A stretch of 64,000 bases of DNA, taken from contig NZ_JAVHJU010000011.1 in NCBI RefSeq assembly GCF_031082405.1, positions 1 to 64,000 of the forward strand, written 5' to 3'. Below the pieces are notes generated by a model. That model saw only the letters and a list, made by a program, of their open reading frames with translations. It ran no database searches and was not told the DNA's origin. How positions within the stretch are numbered: the first letter of the stretch is position 1; every line of letters begins with the position of its first letter. This document shows positions 1 through 8,763 of this stretch, piece after piece. The DNA comes from Amycolatopsis sp. A133 (GTDB lineage Bacteria; Actinomycetota; Actinomycetes; Mycobacteriales; Pseudonocardiaceae). The translations under genes were made by a program, and so were the position numbers.

Positions 1-41
1 AAACCCGAACCAACTACTACGCTCAAGCCCCAGCTGCCTGA
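1..41 (+). CDS. Possible 3' end of an upstream gene (partial)
   Basis: One forward frame is open from the window edge to a TGA at 39-41 and reads a tail ending NYYAQAPAA. A small GCCCC/GGGGC inverted repeat (55-67) follows it. Thirteen codons are far too few to identify a protein or to prove coding, so this is only a candidate C-terminus cut by the window boundary. Confidence 0.2.
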   Translation, partial: TRTNYYAQAPAA

Positions 42-71
42 AAACCCCGTGTCCGCCCCGCCGGGGCAACT

Positions 72-131
72 CCACACGCGTGATGCCTCTCTGATCACGC
101 GTGATGCCCGCTCAGTCACGCGAGACGCCCG
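72..131. repeat. 21-bp phased palindrome array 1 (3 units)
   Basis: Three copies of an ATCACGCGTGAT-like core start at 73, 94 and 115, exactly 21 bp apart. The middle copy (94-105) is a perfect 12-bp palindrome. The linkers are ATGCC/GCCC-rich, as in the arrays near 21.0 kb and 42.1 kb. The array lies upstream of the binding-protein gene at 391. The rest of 132-390 shows only a usable Shine-Dalgarno sequence (GGAGGG, 382-387) and no clear operator. Confidence 0.75.
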
Positions 132-390
132 GGCCGGGGCTTTTCGTTCACCTGACCGACCGTTCGGCCGCCCCAAAGGGCTTGTGCCGCAACGCAAACC
201 GTGGGTGAGCGGGCGATGACCAACTGTCCGCGCTAGGCCGCCCGGAGTATCCGGATTCCTACGTTGGTTGTGCTCCAACCAGGTGGTCCTGACGACCGTC
301 ACACATTTGCAACACCGCAGTCCTGTGATCGGCTTCACCGCCCCCGATAGCGTGCGTCTCACCTTTCGGGCAGACGGAGATGGAGGGATC

Positions 391-2016
391 ATGCGTCGTT
401 CGCGCAGGCTCTGGGGACCCACGGTGGTGATGACCTCGCTGGCGCTCGCGCTCGCTGCGTGCGGCGGTGGCTCGGGCAGCTCCACGGGGTCCGGCGAGGC
501 AGACCCGGACGGCACGGTCAGCGTCTACGGCACCGAACCGCAGAACGCGCTGGTCCCGACCAACATCAACGACCTGGGCGGCACCAAGGCGGTCCAGCCG
601 ATGTTCGCCACGCTGGTCGGGTTCAAGGGCGCGGACGCGAAGCCCTACAACCTGATGGCGGACTCGATCACCACGACCGACTCCAAGGTCTACGACATCA
701 AGATCAAGCAGGGCTGGAAGTTCCACGACGGCACCGAGGTGAAGGCGCACAACTTCATCGACGCCTGGAACTACGGCGCCTACGCGCCGAACGGCCAGCT
801 CAACACCGACTTCTTCTCCAACATCCAGGGCTACGCCGAGGTCCACCCCGAGGACGAGAACGCCAAGCCGGCCACCGACAAGATGTCCGGCCTGGTCGCC
901 AAGGGCGACTACGAGTTCCAGGTGACGCTGAACGCGCCGTTCTCGGTCTTCGACATCAAGGTCGGCTACCACGCCTTCGCGCCGCTGCCCGACTCGTTCT
1001 TCAAGGACCCCAAGGCCTTCGAGCAGCACCCGATCGGCAACGGCCCGCTGAAGTTCGTCTCGCGGACGCCCAACCAGGACATCAAGCTCACCCGCAACGA
1101 CGACTACAAGGGTGACGACAAGGTCAAGTTCAAGAACCTCGACGTCAAGATCTACGCCAGCCAGGAGACCGCCTACCAGGACCTGCTGAGCGGACGGCTC
1201 GACTTCATGGAGGCGCTGCCGCCGTCGGCGGTCGCGGGCGGCAAGTACAAGAACGACCTCGGCGACCGGCTGGTGACCGGCCACCTGCTCGGGATCAGCA
1301 CCATCAACATCCCGTACTACGTGCCCGGCTACAACAACCTGGACCTGCGCAAGGCCATCTCGATGGCGATCGACCGCGTGCAGATCACCAAGACGGTCAT
1401 GAACGAAACCTACGTGCCGGCGGACGGCTACATCTCGCAGGGCATCCCGGGTGCGCGTCCCGGCGTCTGCCAGTTCTGCAAGTACGACCCGGCGGCGGCC
1501 AAGGAAGCCTTCGCGAAGTCCGGCTTCAAGGGCAAGCTGACCATCGCGTCCAACGCGGACGGTGGCCGCAAGGAACCGCTGGTCGCGGCGTGCAACAGCA
1601 TCAAGAACACCCTCGGTGTCGAGTGCGACTTCGTGCCCGCGACCGACTTCGGCCAGTGGCGCAGCATCGTGACCGGCCACAAGCTCACCGGCATGGGCCG
1701 CTCGGACTGGTCGGCGGACTACCCGTCCATCGAGGACTTCCTGAACCCGATCTTCAAGACCGGCGGGTCCTCGAACGACTCGACGTACTCCAACCCGAAG
1801 GTCGACGCGCTCCTCGGCCAGGCGGACGCCACCGCGGACAAGGACGCCGCGGTCAAGCTGTACCAGCAGGCCGAGGACCTGGTCGCGCAGGACCTGCCGA
1901 CGATCCCGGTGTGGGACGAGAAGGGCGTGGCGGCGAAGTCGAAGAACCTCAAGTCCGCGGCCCTGGACTTCCGCCGCATGCCGGACTACCCGTCCATCGA
2001 GGTCCTGAAGAAGTAG
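391..2016 (+). CDS. ABC transporter substrate-binding lipoprotein, family 5 (oligopeptide/DppA-like)
   Basis: Extracytoplasmic solute receptor of 541 residues of the SBP_bac_5 fold, which feeds peptides, or in some members oligosaccharides or nickel, to an ABC permease. A lipoprotein signal is visible: basic MRRSRR, a hydrophobic run, then the lipobox LALAAC with Cys24 as the lipidated residue. The body contains family features such as KFHDGTEVKAHNFIDAWNY and the late DLPTIPVWDEKG. ATG 391 is chosen because GGAGGG ends four bases before it; an in-frame TTG upstream would add a non-signal N-terminus. No permease or ATPase gene adjoins it, so it is an orphan receptor. Its ligand cannot be read from the sequence, though the next genes degrade pectin. 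A perfect hairpin follows its stop. Confidence 0.9.
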   Translation: MRRSRRLWGPTVVMTSLALALAACGGGSGSSTGSGEADPDGTVSVYGTEPQNALVPTNINDLGGTKAVQPMFATLVGFKGADAKPYNLMADSITTTDSKVYDIKIKQGWKFHDGTEVKAHNFIDAWNYGAYAPNGQLNTDFFSNIQGYAEVHPEDENAKPATDKMSGLVAKGDYEFQVTLNAPFSVFDIKVGYHAFAPLPDSFFKDPKAFEQHPIGNGPLKFVSRTPNQDIKLTRNDDYKGDDKVKFKNLDVKIYASQETAYQDLLSGRLDFMEALPPSAVAGGKYKNDLGDRLVTGHLLGISTINIPYYVPGYNNLDLRKAISMAIDRVQITKTVMNETYVPADGYISQGIPGARPGVCQFCKYDPAAAKEAFAKSGFKGKLTIASNADGGRKEPLVAACNSIKNTLGVECDFVPATDFGQWRSIVTGHKLTGMGRSDWSADYPSIEDFLNPIFKTGGSSNDSTYSNPKVDALLGQADATADKDAAVKLYQQAEDLVAQDLPTIPVWDEKGVAAKSKNLKSAALDFRRMPDYPSIEVLKK

Positions 2017-2035
2017 CTGCGGCTCCCACCACCAC

Positions 2036-2087
2036 GCCGTCGTGAGTGGTAAGGCGGGTTAGAACCCGCCTTACCACTCACGACGGC
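2036..2087. terminator. Bidirectional hairpin terminator between convergent genes
   Basis: A perfect 25-bp inverted repeat (arms 2036-2060 and 2063-2087) separated by two bases lies between the stop of the binding-protein gene and the stop of the convergent pectinesterase gene. The arm contains GTGAGTGGTAAGGCGGGTT. There is no U-tract, so it would act by stem strength alone. Almost the same hairpin occurs at 57652-57701. Confidence 0.8.
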
Positions 2088-2099
2088 GGGGAGACGGAG

Positions 2100-3122
2100 T
2101 CAGTGCACGGGGTTCCACCCGTCGCTGCCCGCGAGGTACTTCTGCGCGGTGTAGTTCCCGGCCTGCGCGGCGGGCAGCTGCGGCCGGTCGGTCCCGGTCC
2201 CCGCACCCGGGCCGGTGTTGCGGTATTCGAAGAACCGCGCGTCCTTCCACGAGAAGCCGGACATGTCCGTCCACGGGGCCGGCTTGATCGCGGCCGGCAG
2301 GGACGTCTCGCGGATCAGGACCTGGGCGATGGCGTCGACGTCACCACCCGGGTGCCACGGACGGCCCAGGTGGAAGCTCGCCTTGGCCGCCGAGCTGACC
2401 ACCTTGCTGCCGGTGATCAGGAAGCCGTACGGGTTCGACCGCCGGGTGCTGGCCGCGGTCAGGTAGCCGTTGTTGCTGCTCGAACCGCGGTCGAGCAGGG
2501 TGATCGTCGCCCGGTCGAACACCGCCGTCGCGCGGCCGAAGATGAAGTCGACGTCACCGCTGATCGCGCAGTTGCGGTAGTACTGGCGGCCGATCGTGCC
2601 GACGGCCGCGGTGTCGGCGTAGAGGGTGTCCTGGTGCCCGAGGAAGGTGACGTTGTCGAAGACCATCCGGTCGCCGGTGGTCTTGACCGCGACCGCCTGG
2701 GTGTCGGTGATCTCCGGGTGGGCCTTGCGGTCGAAGGAGTTGCGGAAGGTCAGCGCGGACGCGGTGAAGCCGTTCGCGGCGATCGTCGCGGTCGCGCTGC
2801 CCGAGGTGCCGTAGGTCGAGCCGTCGGGTTTCTTCGTCCCGCTGGCGTTGTCGTAGTCGATCACGACGTCGGCAGCGGTGCCGGTGGTCCCGCGCAGGGT
2901 GATCCCGGTCTTGCCGGCGGGCACGGTGACGACTTCGCGGTAGGTGCCGGGCTTGATCGAAATCGTGCCGCCCGCCGACACCGCGTTGATCCCGGCCTGG
3001 ACGGTCGGGTAGTTCCCCGAGCCGTCCTTGGCCACGACGACGTTGGCCGCCGCGGCCCCGGACGGTGGCGCGCACAGCACCGCTCCGGCGAGCGCCGAAG
3101 CGACGAGCAAGGTCTTGAGCAT
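2100..3122 (-). CDS. Secreted pectinesterase (CE8 pectin methylesterase)
   Basis: Demethylates pectin, releasing methanol and making homogalacturonan a better substrate for the neighbouring pectate lyases; acts outside the cell. The 340-residue protein starts with a Sec signal (MLKTLLVASALAGAVLCAPPSGAAAA) and carries the diagnostic CE8 motifs: GHQDTLY with Asp165, GDVDFIFG with Asp192, and LGRPW with Arg254, matching the catalytic Asp pair and substrate-binding Arg of the family. The start is fixed by GGAGGT just upstream. It lies 65 bp downstream of the PL3 lyase on the same strand, probably in one transcript, and ends at the 2036-2087 hairpin. Confidence 0.95.
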   Translation of the reverse strand: MLKTLLVASALAGAVLCAPPSGAAAANVVVAKDGSGNYPTVQAGINAVSAGGTISIKPGTYREVVTVPAGKTGITLRGTTGTAADVVIDYDNASGTKKPDGSTYGTSGSATATIAANGFTASALTFRNSFDRKAHPEITDTQAVAVKTTGDRMVFDNVTFLGHQDTLYADTAAVGTIGRQYYRNCAISGDVDFIFGRATAVFDRATITLLDRGSSSNNGYLTAASTRRSNPYGFLITGSKVVSSAAKASFHLGRPWHPGGDVDAIAQVLIRETSLPAAIKPAPWTDMSGFSWKDARFFEYRNTGPGAGTGTDRPQLPAAQAGNYTAQKYLAGSDGWNPVH

Positions 3123-3187
3123 GACACCTCCGCGGTGGAACACGCCGGGAGTACCGGACGGCGGCCGGCACTCCCGGCGTGGATCGG

Positions 3188-3973
3188 TTACTTGTAGGTG
3201 ATGTTGGCCGAGGTGTAGAGGCAGTTCGTCGAATCCGGGCCGCTGCCGATCTTCGTCGGCTCGCCGCTGGTGACGCCCTTGTACTTCGTGCAGGGCTCGA
3301 GCTTGCGGCTGGAGTCGCCGACGATGGTGATCCTCGTCAGCTTGGCGGTGTCGCCGTAGTTGGTGTTGATGCCGACGAGCGCCTTGCCGGGCACGGTGGC
3401 GGTGACGTTGTCGACGACGACGTTGCGCTTGTACTGCGTCCCGCAGTTGCCGCAGGAGCGGTAGAGCTTGCCGAAGTCGTTGACCTGGAAGTTCCGGATG
3501 TACATCGTGCCGGGGCCGTTGTGCTGGAAGACCTTGTCCGAGGCCTTGCGCGCGCCGCCGCCGTCGATGGTCATCGACTGCGAGGCGGAGGTGCCCTTGA
3601 AGGTCGCGGCGTCCTCGCCGACGTCCTCCCACCAGACGTTGAGCAGCGTGCAGGTGCCGAGGCAGTGCACCCCGTCGGCGGCCGGGCTGCCCAGGACGAC
3701 GTTCTTCAGGGTGGTGCCGTTGGCCAGCTGGAAGAGCGGGCTCTGGCCCTCGTCCTGGCCACCGCTGCCGAGGTCGCCGGTGCCGTAGAACCGCTTGAGC
3801 CCGCCGTCGTAGGTGCCGCTGGTGACCTTGATCGTCGCGCCCACCGGCACGCTGCTGCTCGGGGTCGGCCACGAGGCGGCCGACGCGGTGGCGCCGGTGC
3901 CGACCGCCGCTGAAACGACGAGCGCGGCGACGGCCGCCACCCGGGCGATCCGGGACGTTGCTGGGGAAATCAT
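3188..3973 (-). CDS. Secreted pectate lyase, PL3 family
   Basis: Calcium-dependent beta-elimination of de-esterified homogalacturonan outside the cell. The 261-residue protein has a long alanine-rich Sec signal (about residues 1-32). The PL3 beta-helix core follows, with the Cys-rich VHCLGTCTLLNVWWEDVGEDAATFKG, a KVFQHNGPGTMYIRNF strand and YRSCGNCGTQYKRNV, all typical of small PL3 enzymes. ATG 3973 is preceded by AGGGAGTGG; upstream in-frame starts would bury the signal peptide. A perfect GAAAGCGCTTTC operator lies 60 bp upstream (4034-4045). The sister pectinesterase follows on the same strand. Confidence 0.93.
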   Translation of the reverse strand: MISPATSRIARVAAVAALVVSAAVGTGATASAASWPTPSSSVPVGATIKVTSGTYDGGLKRFYGTGDLGSGGQDEGQSPLFQLANGTTLKNVVLGSPAADGVHCLGTCTLLNVWWEDVGEDAATFKGTSASQSMTIDGGGARKASDKVFQHNGPGTMYIRNFQVNDFGKLYRSCGNCGTQYKRNVVVDNVTATVPGKALVGINTNYGDTAKLTRITIVGDSSRKLEPCTKYKGVTSGEPTKIGSGPDSTNCLYTSANITYK

Positions 3974-4033
3974 TGGCCACTCCCTGGTCTCGTGCTTCAA
4001 TCGGCGCTGATGGAAAACGTCCGACCGGGTTGT

Positions 4034-4045
4034 GAAAGCGCTTTC
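4034..4045. promoter_or_regulatory. LacI-type operator upstream of PL3 pectate lyase
   Basis: Perfect palindrome GAAAGCGCTTTC, 60 bp before the PL3 start. The central GCGC fits LacI-family operators. Related sites lie at 12703-12714, 12816-12827 and 14262-14273, and a LacI gene starts at 14372. Confidence 0.7.
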
Positions 4046-4168
4046 TCGTACCGAAGTTTCGGGTTGCGGCCTCGTGGTGTCAATGTCGGTCGCCGCAGCG
4101 CCGGACATGTCGCCCGGATGGTCGCCGACGGCGGGGGTTTTCTGAAAACGCCGAAATTGTCGAAGGTT

Positions 4169-5455
4169 TCAGCGACCGGTGCCGGCCCCGGCGAGCACGA
4201 GCGCCGGGACCGCCCAGGCGGGGTCGAGGCGTTCGACGAGGGTGGGTGTCCAGCCGACGTCCGCCCCGAGATCCGGGTCGTTGGCCGCGTTGTACTCGGC
4301 CAGCAGGTCGACCGCACGCGGCCATTGGTTGCCCTGGGACACCAGCGTGCCGGTCGCGTGCAGCACCGTTCCCTTCCAGTAGTGCACGAGCTGGCCCAGC
4401 GGCAGGCCGGCCGGAATGCGGAAGAAGTTGTTCTCCGCGTAGATCCGGGACTCGACGCCGACGCCGAGCGAATACGTGTAGGCGGCCGGGTCCTGCACCA
4501 CGTACAGGTTGTCGTAGACGTGCACCTGGCCGTAGCGCACCCGCGGTGCCCGTTGGCCGATCTCGGAGAAGAGGTTGTGGTGCAGGGTCACCCGGAGCTT
4601 GCCGACGTCGTAGGTGGGCTTGTCGGTGTTGCCGATCAGCATGGTCTTGTCGTGGTCGTGCAGCCGGTTGTAGGACACCGTGACCAGGTCCGAGCCGTTG
4701 ACGATGTCGAGCAGCCCGTCGTGGACCTCGTACTTGCGGCCGAAGTACGAGGGCTGCCGGTCGTTCCCGCCGTCGCTGAACTCGTTGTGGTCCACCCAGA
4801 CGTGCGTCGCGCCGACCAGGTCGAGGTTGTCGTACTCGGAGTTCCAGTTGCCGTCGGCGGTGTCGAGGGGGTCCCACTGCGGGAAGCAGTCGTGGGCGTC
4901 GGAGAAGTGCAGGTTCTCGAGGATCACGTTGTCGCCGGTGACGCGCAGGGTCAGCCCGTGCAGCGTCGCGCGGCCGCCGAGCCCGACGATCGTCGTGTTC
5001 GGGCCGACGTCGACCACGACCTGCTTCGCCTGGTTGGCCTGCGACCGCTCGCGGGCCTCTTCCAGCGGTCCCGACGGCGGCACTCTCCCCCACGTCGCCG
5101 GGTCGTAGGCGGCCAGGTACGCCGGCAGGCTGTAGGCCGGGTCCGCGAACCCTTCGCAGCTCACCGGCCGGTCGGCGGCGTCCACGTTGCCCTCGATCGT
5201 GCCCCGGACGTAGACGATCTTCGGTGCGCCCGGGTGCGCGGCCAGTGCGGCCACGAGCTCGGAGCGCTTGGTCACCGTGTGGACGTCGCCGGGGGCGGCG
5301 GCCGCCCCGCCGGTGGTCCCGGTGGTCGCGGCGGCCCAGCCGTCGTGCGCGCCCAGCACGACCCGGCCGGGGTCGCGGCCGTGCGCTTGGGCGGGTGCTG
5401 CGGTGAGCGTCAGTCCGAGCAGGGTGAGGCACCCCGCGAAAGCCTTCCAGCGCAT
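4169..5455 (-). CDS. Secreted pectate lyase, PL1 family
   Basis: Extracellular cleavage of polygalacturonate by beta-elimination. The 428-residue protein has a signal peptide (residues 1-24, ending PAQA). The parallel beta-helix shows the PL1 signature vWvDH (219-223, VWVDHNEFSDGGND) and the block LHHNLFSEIGQRAPRVRYG, with Arg305 in the position of the catalytic arginine. The acidic DNLDLVGATHVWVDHNEF stretch fits calcium binding. ATG 5455 has GAGGAG upstream and lies 10 bp from the stop of the DUF6807 gene, so the lyase is the last gene of the importer operon. Nothing beyond the operator at 4034 is seen in the gap towards the PL3 gene. Confidence 0.94.
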   Translation of the reverse strand: MRWKAFAGCLTLLGLTLTAAPAQAHGRDPGRVVLGAHDGWAAATTGTTGGAAAAPGDVHTVTKRSELVAALAAHPGAPKIVYVRGTIEGNVDAADRPVSCEGFADPAYSLPAYLAAYDPATWGRVPPSGPLEEARERSQANQAKQVVVDVGPNTTIVGLGGRATLHGLTLRVTGDNVILENLHFSDAHDCFPQWDPLDTADGNWNSEYDNLDLVGATHVWVDHNEFSDGGNDRQPSYFGRKYEVHDGLLDIVNGSDLVTVSYNRLHDHDKTMLIGNTDKPTYDVGKLRVTLHHNLFSEIGQRAPRVRYGQVHVYDNLYVVQDPAAYTYSLGVGVESRIYAENNFFRIPAGLPLGQLVHYWKGTVLHATGTLVSQGNQWPRAVDLLAEYNAANDPDLGADVGWTPTLVERLDPAWAVPALVLAGAGTGR

Positions 5456-5465
5456 GTCGGCTCCT

Positions 5466-6407
5466 CTAGTCGGTGTCCGGTCCCGTGAGCACCCGCGCCG
5501 CGAGCCGGGCGAGCCCGGCGGCGTCCGGGGCGCCGTCGATGACGACGACGTGGTGGGTCAAGGTCAGCTCGGCGCCCGGTTCGAGCAGCCACGGCCGGTG
5601 GTAGGTCGCGGCGAAGCTGACCACGGGGAACGGCTCGGCGCGGACGTACCAGGCCGTCGGGTGCGCCGCGTTCGCCGGGCTGTCGGCGAACAGCAGCGTC
5701 GAGGTCCGCAGGCTTTCGTCGTGCTGCCCGGTGAAGGCGAGCCACGGCGCCCGGTGGCCCATCGCGTCGGCCGCGGACTTCCCGTCCGACGTCCGGACCG
5801 TGCCGCCGACGAACGAGCGCGGCCCGCGCCAGAACAGCCCGCCGTAGCCGGCGGTGTCCCGGCCTTCGGTCACCGGGCTCCCCCAGCGCAGCTCGTGGCC
5901 GCTGGTGTTGCGCAGCCGGCTGGACCAGGTGAGCGTCCAGTGCCCGCCGGCGGACGAGACGTCGCCGAAGCGGAGCGTGCGGTGCTCGGTGAGCCAGCGC
6001 CGTCCGGCCGCCGTCCGCCAGGCCAGCTCGTGGCGCAGTTCGCAGTGCCCGTCCGCGCCGCCGATGCTCTCCCAGCGGACGTGGCCGATGGTGCCGTTGT
6101 TGTCGAGCGGGGTGTAACCGCGGCCGCGCACGTAGGTGCGGCCGCCCCAGAAGTTCTCGCCCGAAAGGTGGGCCATGGTGAACTGCAGGCCGTTGTGCCA
6201 GGTGTGGTCGTGCGGCCGGACCGCGGTCACGATCTCCCCCGCGGTGGTGCGCAACGGGTGCAGGTAGGGCTTCGGCGAGTCCCCGGCCGGTGTCGGCGGC
6301 TCGACGACGTACTCGGCCAGGACGACGTCGCCGAGGCGCACGCGCACCCGGCCGTCGTCCTCATCGGCGATCGCCAGCGTCCCGTCCCCCACCGCCGCCC
6401 GGCTCAC
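5466..6407 (-). CDS. DUF6807 (PmoA-like) family protein
   Basis: A 313-residue predicted cytoplasmic protein of the family annotated PmoA/DUF6807, which is common in polysaccharide loci beside Gfo/Idh/MocA oxidoreductases; no reaction is established. Visible conserved blocks are YLHPLRTTAG, the His-rich RPHDHTWHNGLQF, ENFWGGRTYVR and AGYGGLFWRGPRSF. The start is a GTG overlapping the upstream stop as GTGA (6404-6407), so translation is coupled to the oxidoreductase. The name refers to a weak link with methane monooxygenase PmoA and should not be read as that function; no membrane segments are seen. A carbohydrate-binding or sugar-modifying role is inferred from context. Confidence 0.82.
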   Translation of the reverse strand: MSRAAVGDGTLAIADEDDGRVRVRLGDVVLAEYVVEPPTPAGDSPKPYLHPLRTTAGEIVTAVRPHDHTWHNGLQFTMAHLSGENFWGGRTYVRGRGYTPLDNNGTIGHVRWESIGGADGHCELRHELAWRTAAGRRWLTEHRTLRFGDVSSAGGHWTLTWSSRLRNTSGHELRWGSPVTEGRDTAGYGGLFWRGPRSFVGGTVRTSDGKSAADAMGHRAPWLAFTGQHDESLRTSTLLFADSPANAAHPTAWYVRAEPFPVVSFAATYHRPWLLEPGAELTLTHHVVVIDGAPDAAGLARLAARVLTGPDTD

Positions 6408-7630
6408 GCCGGTTCCCCGATCTCCCCCAGCAGCTCTTCGACGGAGACCGGCCGGCCGGTTTCCAGGGACCGGTTCGCGGCGAGCCCGGTGAGCAGGGCC
6501 TGCAGTCCGGCGTCGTGGTCGGCCGCGCAGCCGAGCGCGTCCGGTTCGGCGTCGCCGAGCAGCTCGGCGAGCATCCGCTCGTCGCCGCCGCCGTGCCCGT
6601 CCCCGAGCAGCCCGTCGAACACGGCTTCCGGCGGCTCCCAGTGCCGTTGCACGGTCAGCCGGGCACGCCCCGGCTCCGGCACCGGCTCGGCACCGGAGGC
6701 GTACTCGTTCTCCCGGACGTCCAGTTCCAGCCGCCCTTCGCTGCCGGAGAACGCGACGCGGTAGCCCTCCCGCGGCGAATACGCGTGCAGGTGGTAGTTC
6801 AGCACCGCCCCGCCGCGGTGGCGCACGAGCACCGACAAGTCGTCTTCGATGGTGACGCCGGGCGCGAACACGTCCTGGTTCCGGACATAACCGTCTTCCC
6901 GCTCGGCGTCGCGGTAGAGCGCGCGCAGCCTGGGTGAGGCTTCGAGGTCCAGCGCGAACCGGTCGCCGGCCGTGCGGTGGCCGGTTTTGTCGCCGTAGAA
7001 GAACAGCTTGCCCAGCGCGAACACCGTCTCGGGGCCGCTGCCGAGCCACCAGTTGACGAGGTCGAAGTGGTGGCCGGACTTGTGCACGAGCAGGCCGCCG
7101 GAGTTCGCCTTGTCCCGGTGCCAGCGGCGGAAGTAGTCGGCGCCGTGCGCGGTGTCGAGCAGCCAGCTGAACTCGACCGAGCCGATCTCCCCGATCGCGC
7201 CGCCGGCGAGCAGCTCCCGCACCCGGCGGTGCACCGGGTTGTACCGGTAGTTGAAGGCGACCCGCACCGAGCGGCCGGTCTCGCGCCGGGCCGCCAGGAT
7301 CCGCCGCGCACCCCCGACGTCGGTCGTCATCGGCTTTTCCGTGACGACGTCGCAGCCGGCCTCGAGCGCGGCGACGACGTAGTCCGCGTGCGTGTGGTCC
7401 GGCGTGCACACCACGACGACGTCGATGCGTTCCTTCGTGAGCATGGCGGTGAAGTCCGCCGGCCGGTAGCCGGGGACCTGCGTGCCGAGCCACTCGTTGT
7501 GCACCCGCATGCGGGTGACGTTCCGGTCGCAGAAGGCCGCGAGTTCCGCTCGCGGGGAGGAGGCCAGGGCCCGGGCGAAGAGCTGGGCCCGGGAGCCCAG
7601 GCCGACGATCGCGTGGCGTCGCACCGCCAT
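6404..7630 (-). CDS. Gfo/Idh/MocA family oxidoreductase
   Basis: NAD(P)-dependent sugar or uronate dehydrogenase type, 408 residues. The Rossmann start (HAIVGLGSRAQLFARAL) is followed by VVVCTPDHTHADYVVAALEAGCDVVTEKP, with the family catalytic Lys99 in EKP, and by a C-terminal substrate domain (FNYRYNPVHRRVRELL, HKSGHHFDLVNWWLG). ATG 7630 overlaps the stop of the preceding dehydrogenase by one base (TGATG) and the next gene starts within its stop. Position inside a pectin operon suggests action on imported galacturonate- or rhamnose-containing products; the substrate is not deducible. Confidence 0.9.
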   Translation of the reverse strand: MAVRRHAIVGLGSRAQLFARALASSPRAELAAFCDRNVTRMRVHNEWLGTQVPGYRPADFTAMLTKERIDVVVVCTPDHTHADYVVAALEAGCDVVTEKPMTTDVGGARRILAARRETGRSVRVAFNYRYNPVHRRVRELLAGGAIGEIGSVEFSWLLDTAHGADYFRRWHRDKANSGGLLVHKSGHHFDLVNWWLGSGPETVFALGKLFFYGDKTGHRTAGDRFALDLEASPRLRALYRDAEREDGYVRNQDVFAPGVTIEDDLSVLVRHRGGAVLNYHLHAYSPREGYRVAFSGSEGRLELDVRENEYASGAEPVPEPGRARLTVQRHWEPPEAVFDGLLGDGHGGGDERMLAELLGDAEPDALGCAADHDAGLQALLTGLAANRSLETGRPVSVEELLGEIGEPA

Positions 7631-8763
7631 CACCTCTCTCGTTCCGGTGAAGTCGCGCCGGTCCAGGGCAGGGCGAGTTCGGAAAAGAGCGCGAGCCGTT
7701 CGGCCGCGGTGTCGACGTCGCGGTCGATGCCCGGGACGACGAAGTGCCGTTCGGGCCCGGAGTCCACGGCCTGGACCCATGCGGTGGGCAGCGGCAGCGG
7801 TTCGGGCGCGTCGCGGACCGCCTCCACCAGCGCGGTGAAGGCGCGGGTGGCGGCCAGCGGAGCCAGCAGCGGCTCGCCGCCGCGGACGTGCGCGACGAGG
7901 TTGGCCAGCAGGTCCCGGGGCGGCCCGACCTCACGCTGTTCGCCGTCGATGGTGACCAGGTCGGTCTTGTAGTGCCAGCGGATCCGGCCTTGGGTGCCGT
8001 GGACCAGCACGTACGGGTCGTGGTCGGCTTCGGCGTCGAGCGTGGCCGCGACGACGACGTCCGGCGCCCCGGCGAAGCTCAACCGCGCGCAGGCGGTGTC
8101 GTCGGACTCGATGTCCCGCGCCCGGTACAGCTCGACGGCGGTCCGCTCCGGCAGGACCTCGGCGGTCCCGTTGACCAGCAGGGCGGTCGCGACGGCGTGG
8201 GCGAACGGGTTGGTCAGCGCCCCGTCGACGACCGGCTGCCCGCCGACGCGGCGGCGGCCCGCCCACTCGGCGCGGGCGAAGTACCGGTCCCGCCGGATCC
8301 ACGCCCCGGCGGCGGCGATCCCGGTGACCGCGCCGATCGCGCCGGTTCCGATCGCGGCCCGCACCACCGGGACGGCGGCCGAGCCGAAGCTCTGGAACCC
8401 GGTCTGGCAGGCGCGGCCGCGGGTCAGTTCGGTGAGTTCGCCGAAGGCCGCGAGGTCGAGCACGGGTGGTTTTTCGACGAGCAGGTGGCAGCCGGCGGCG
8501 AGCGCGAGTTTCGCCAGGGGCAGGTGGGTGTGCGGCGGGGTCGCCACGACGGCGATGTCCGGGGTCGTGCGGGCGAGCAGCTCCGCCGCGTCCCGGGTGG
8601 TCACCGCGCCTTCGGGCAGCAGTGCGCGAGCCTCTTGCGGTGGCTCGCGGATGTCGCAGGCACCGGCGAGGACGAGCTCGCCGCGGTCGTGCAGCGCGCG
8701 GGCCCGGCGCAGGTGCTGGCCCGCGTAACCGGCCGTGCCGAAGACGACCACCTTCGGCGTCAT
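7630..8763 (-). CDS. Gfo/Idh/MocA family oxidoreductase (paralogue A)
   Basis: 377-residue dinucleotide-binding oxidoreductase. It has VVVFGTAGYAGQHLRRAR at the N-terminus and CHLLVEKPP with the catalytic Lys98. Shared blocks such as CQTGFQSFGS, GAWIRRDRYF and VVDGALTNPFAHAVATALLV make it a clear paralogue of the gene at 12879-14084, which has lost that lysine. The ATG overlaps the stop of the YesL-like gene (ATGA), so it is translationally coupled. A role in processing imported pectin sugars is inferred from the operon. Confidence 0.9.
   Translation of the reverse strand: MTPKVVVFGTAGYAGQHLRRARALHDRGELVLAGACDIREPPQEARALLPEGAVTTRDAAELLARTTPDIAVVATPPHTHLPLAKLALAAGCHLLVEKPPVLDLAAFGELTELTRGRACQTGFQSFGSAAVPVVRAAIGTGAIGAVTGIAAAGAWIRRDRYFARAEWAGRRRVGGQPVVDGALTNPFAHAVATALLVNGTAEVLPERTAVELYRARDIESDDTACARLSFAGAPDVVVAATLDAEADHDPYVLVHGTQGRIRWHYKTDLVTIDGEQREVGPPRDLLANLVAHVRGGEPLLAPLAATRAFTALVEAVRDAPEPLPLPTAWVQAVDSGPERHFVVPGIDRDVDTAAERLALFSELALPWTGATSPERER

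Noticed and set aside
5466..6407. Particulate methane monooxygenase subunit (PmoA)
   Set aside because: The family label PmoA/DUF6807 does not mean the enzyme. There are no membrane helices and no partner subunits, and the context is polysaccharide breakdown.
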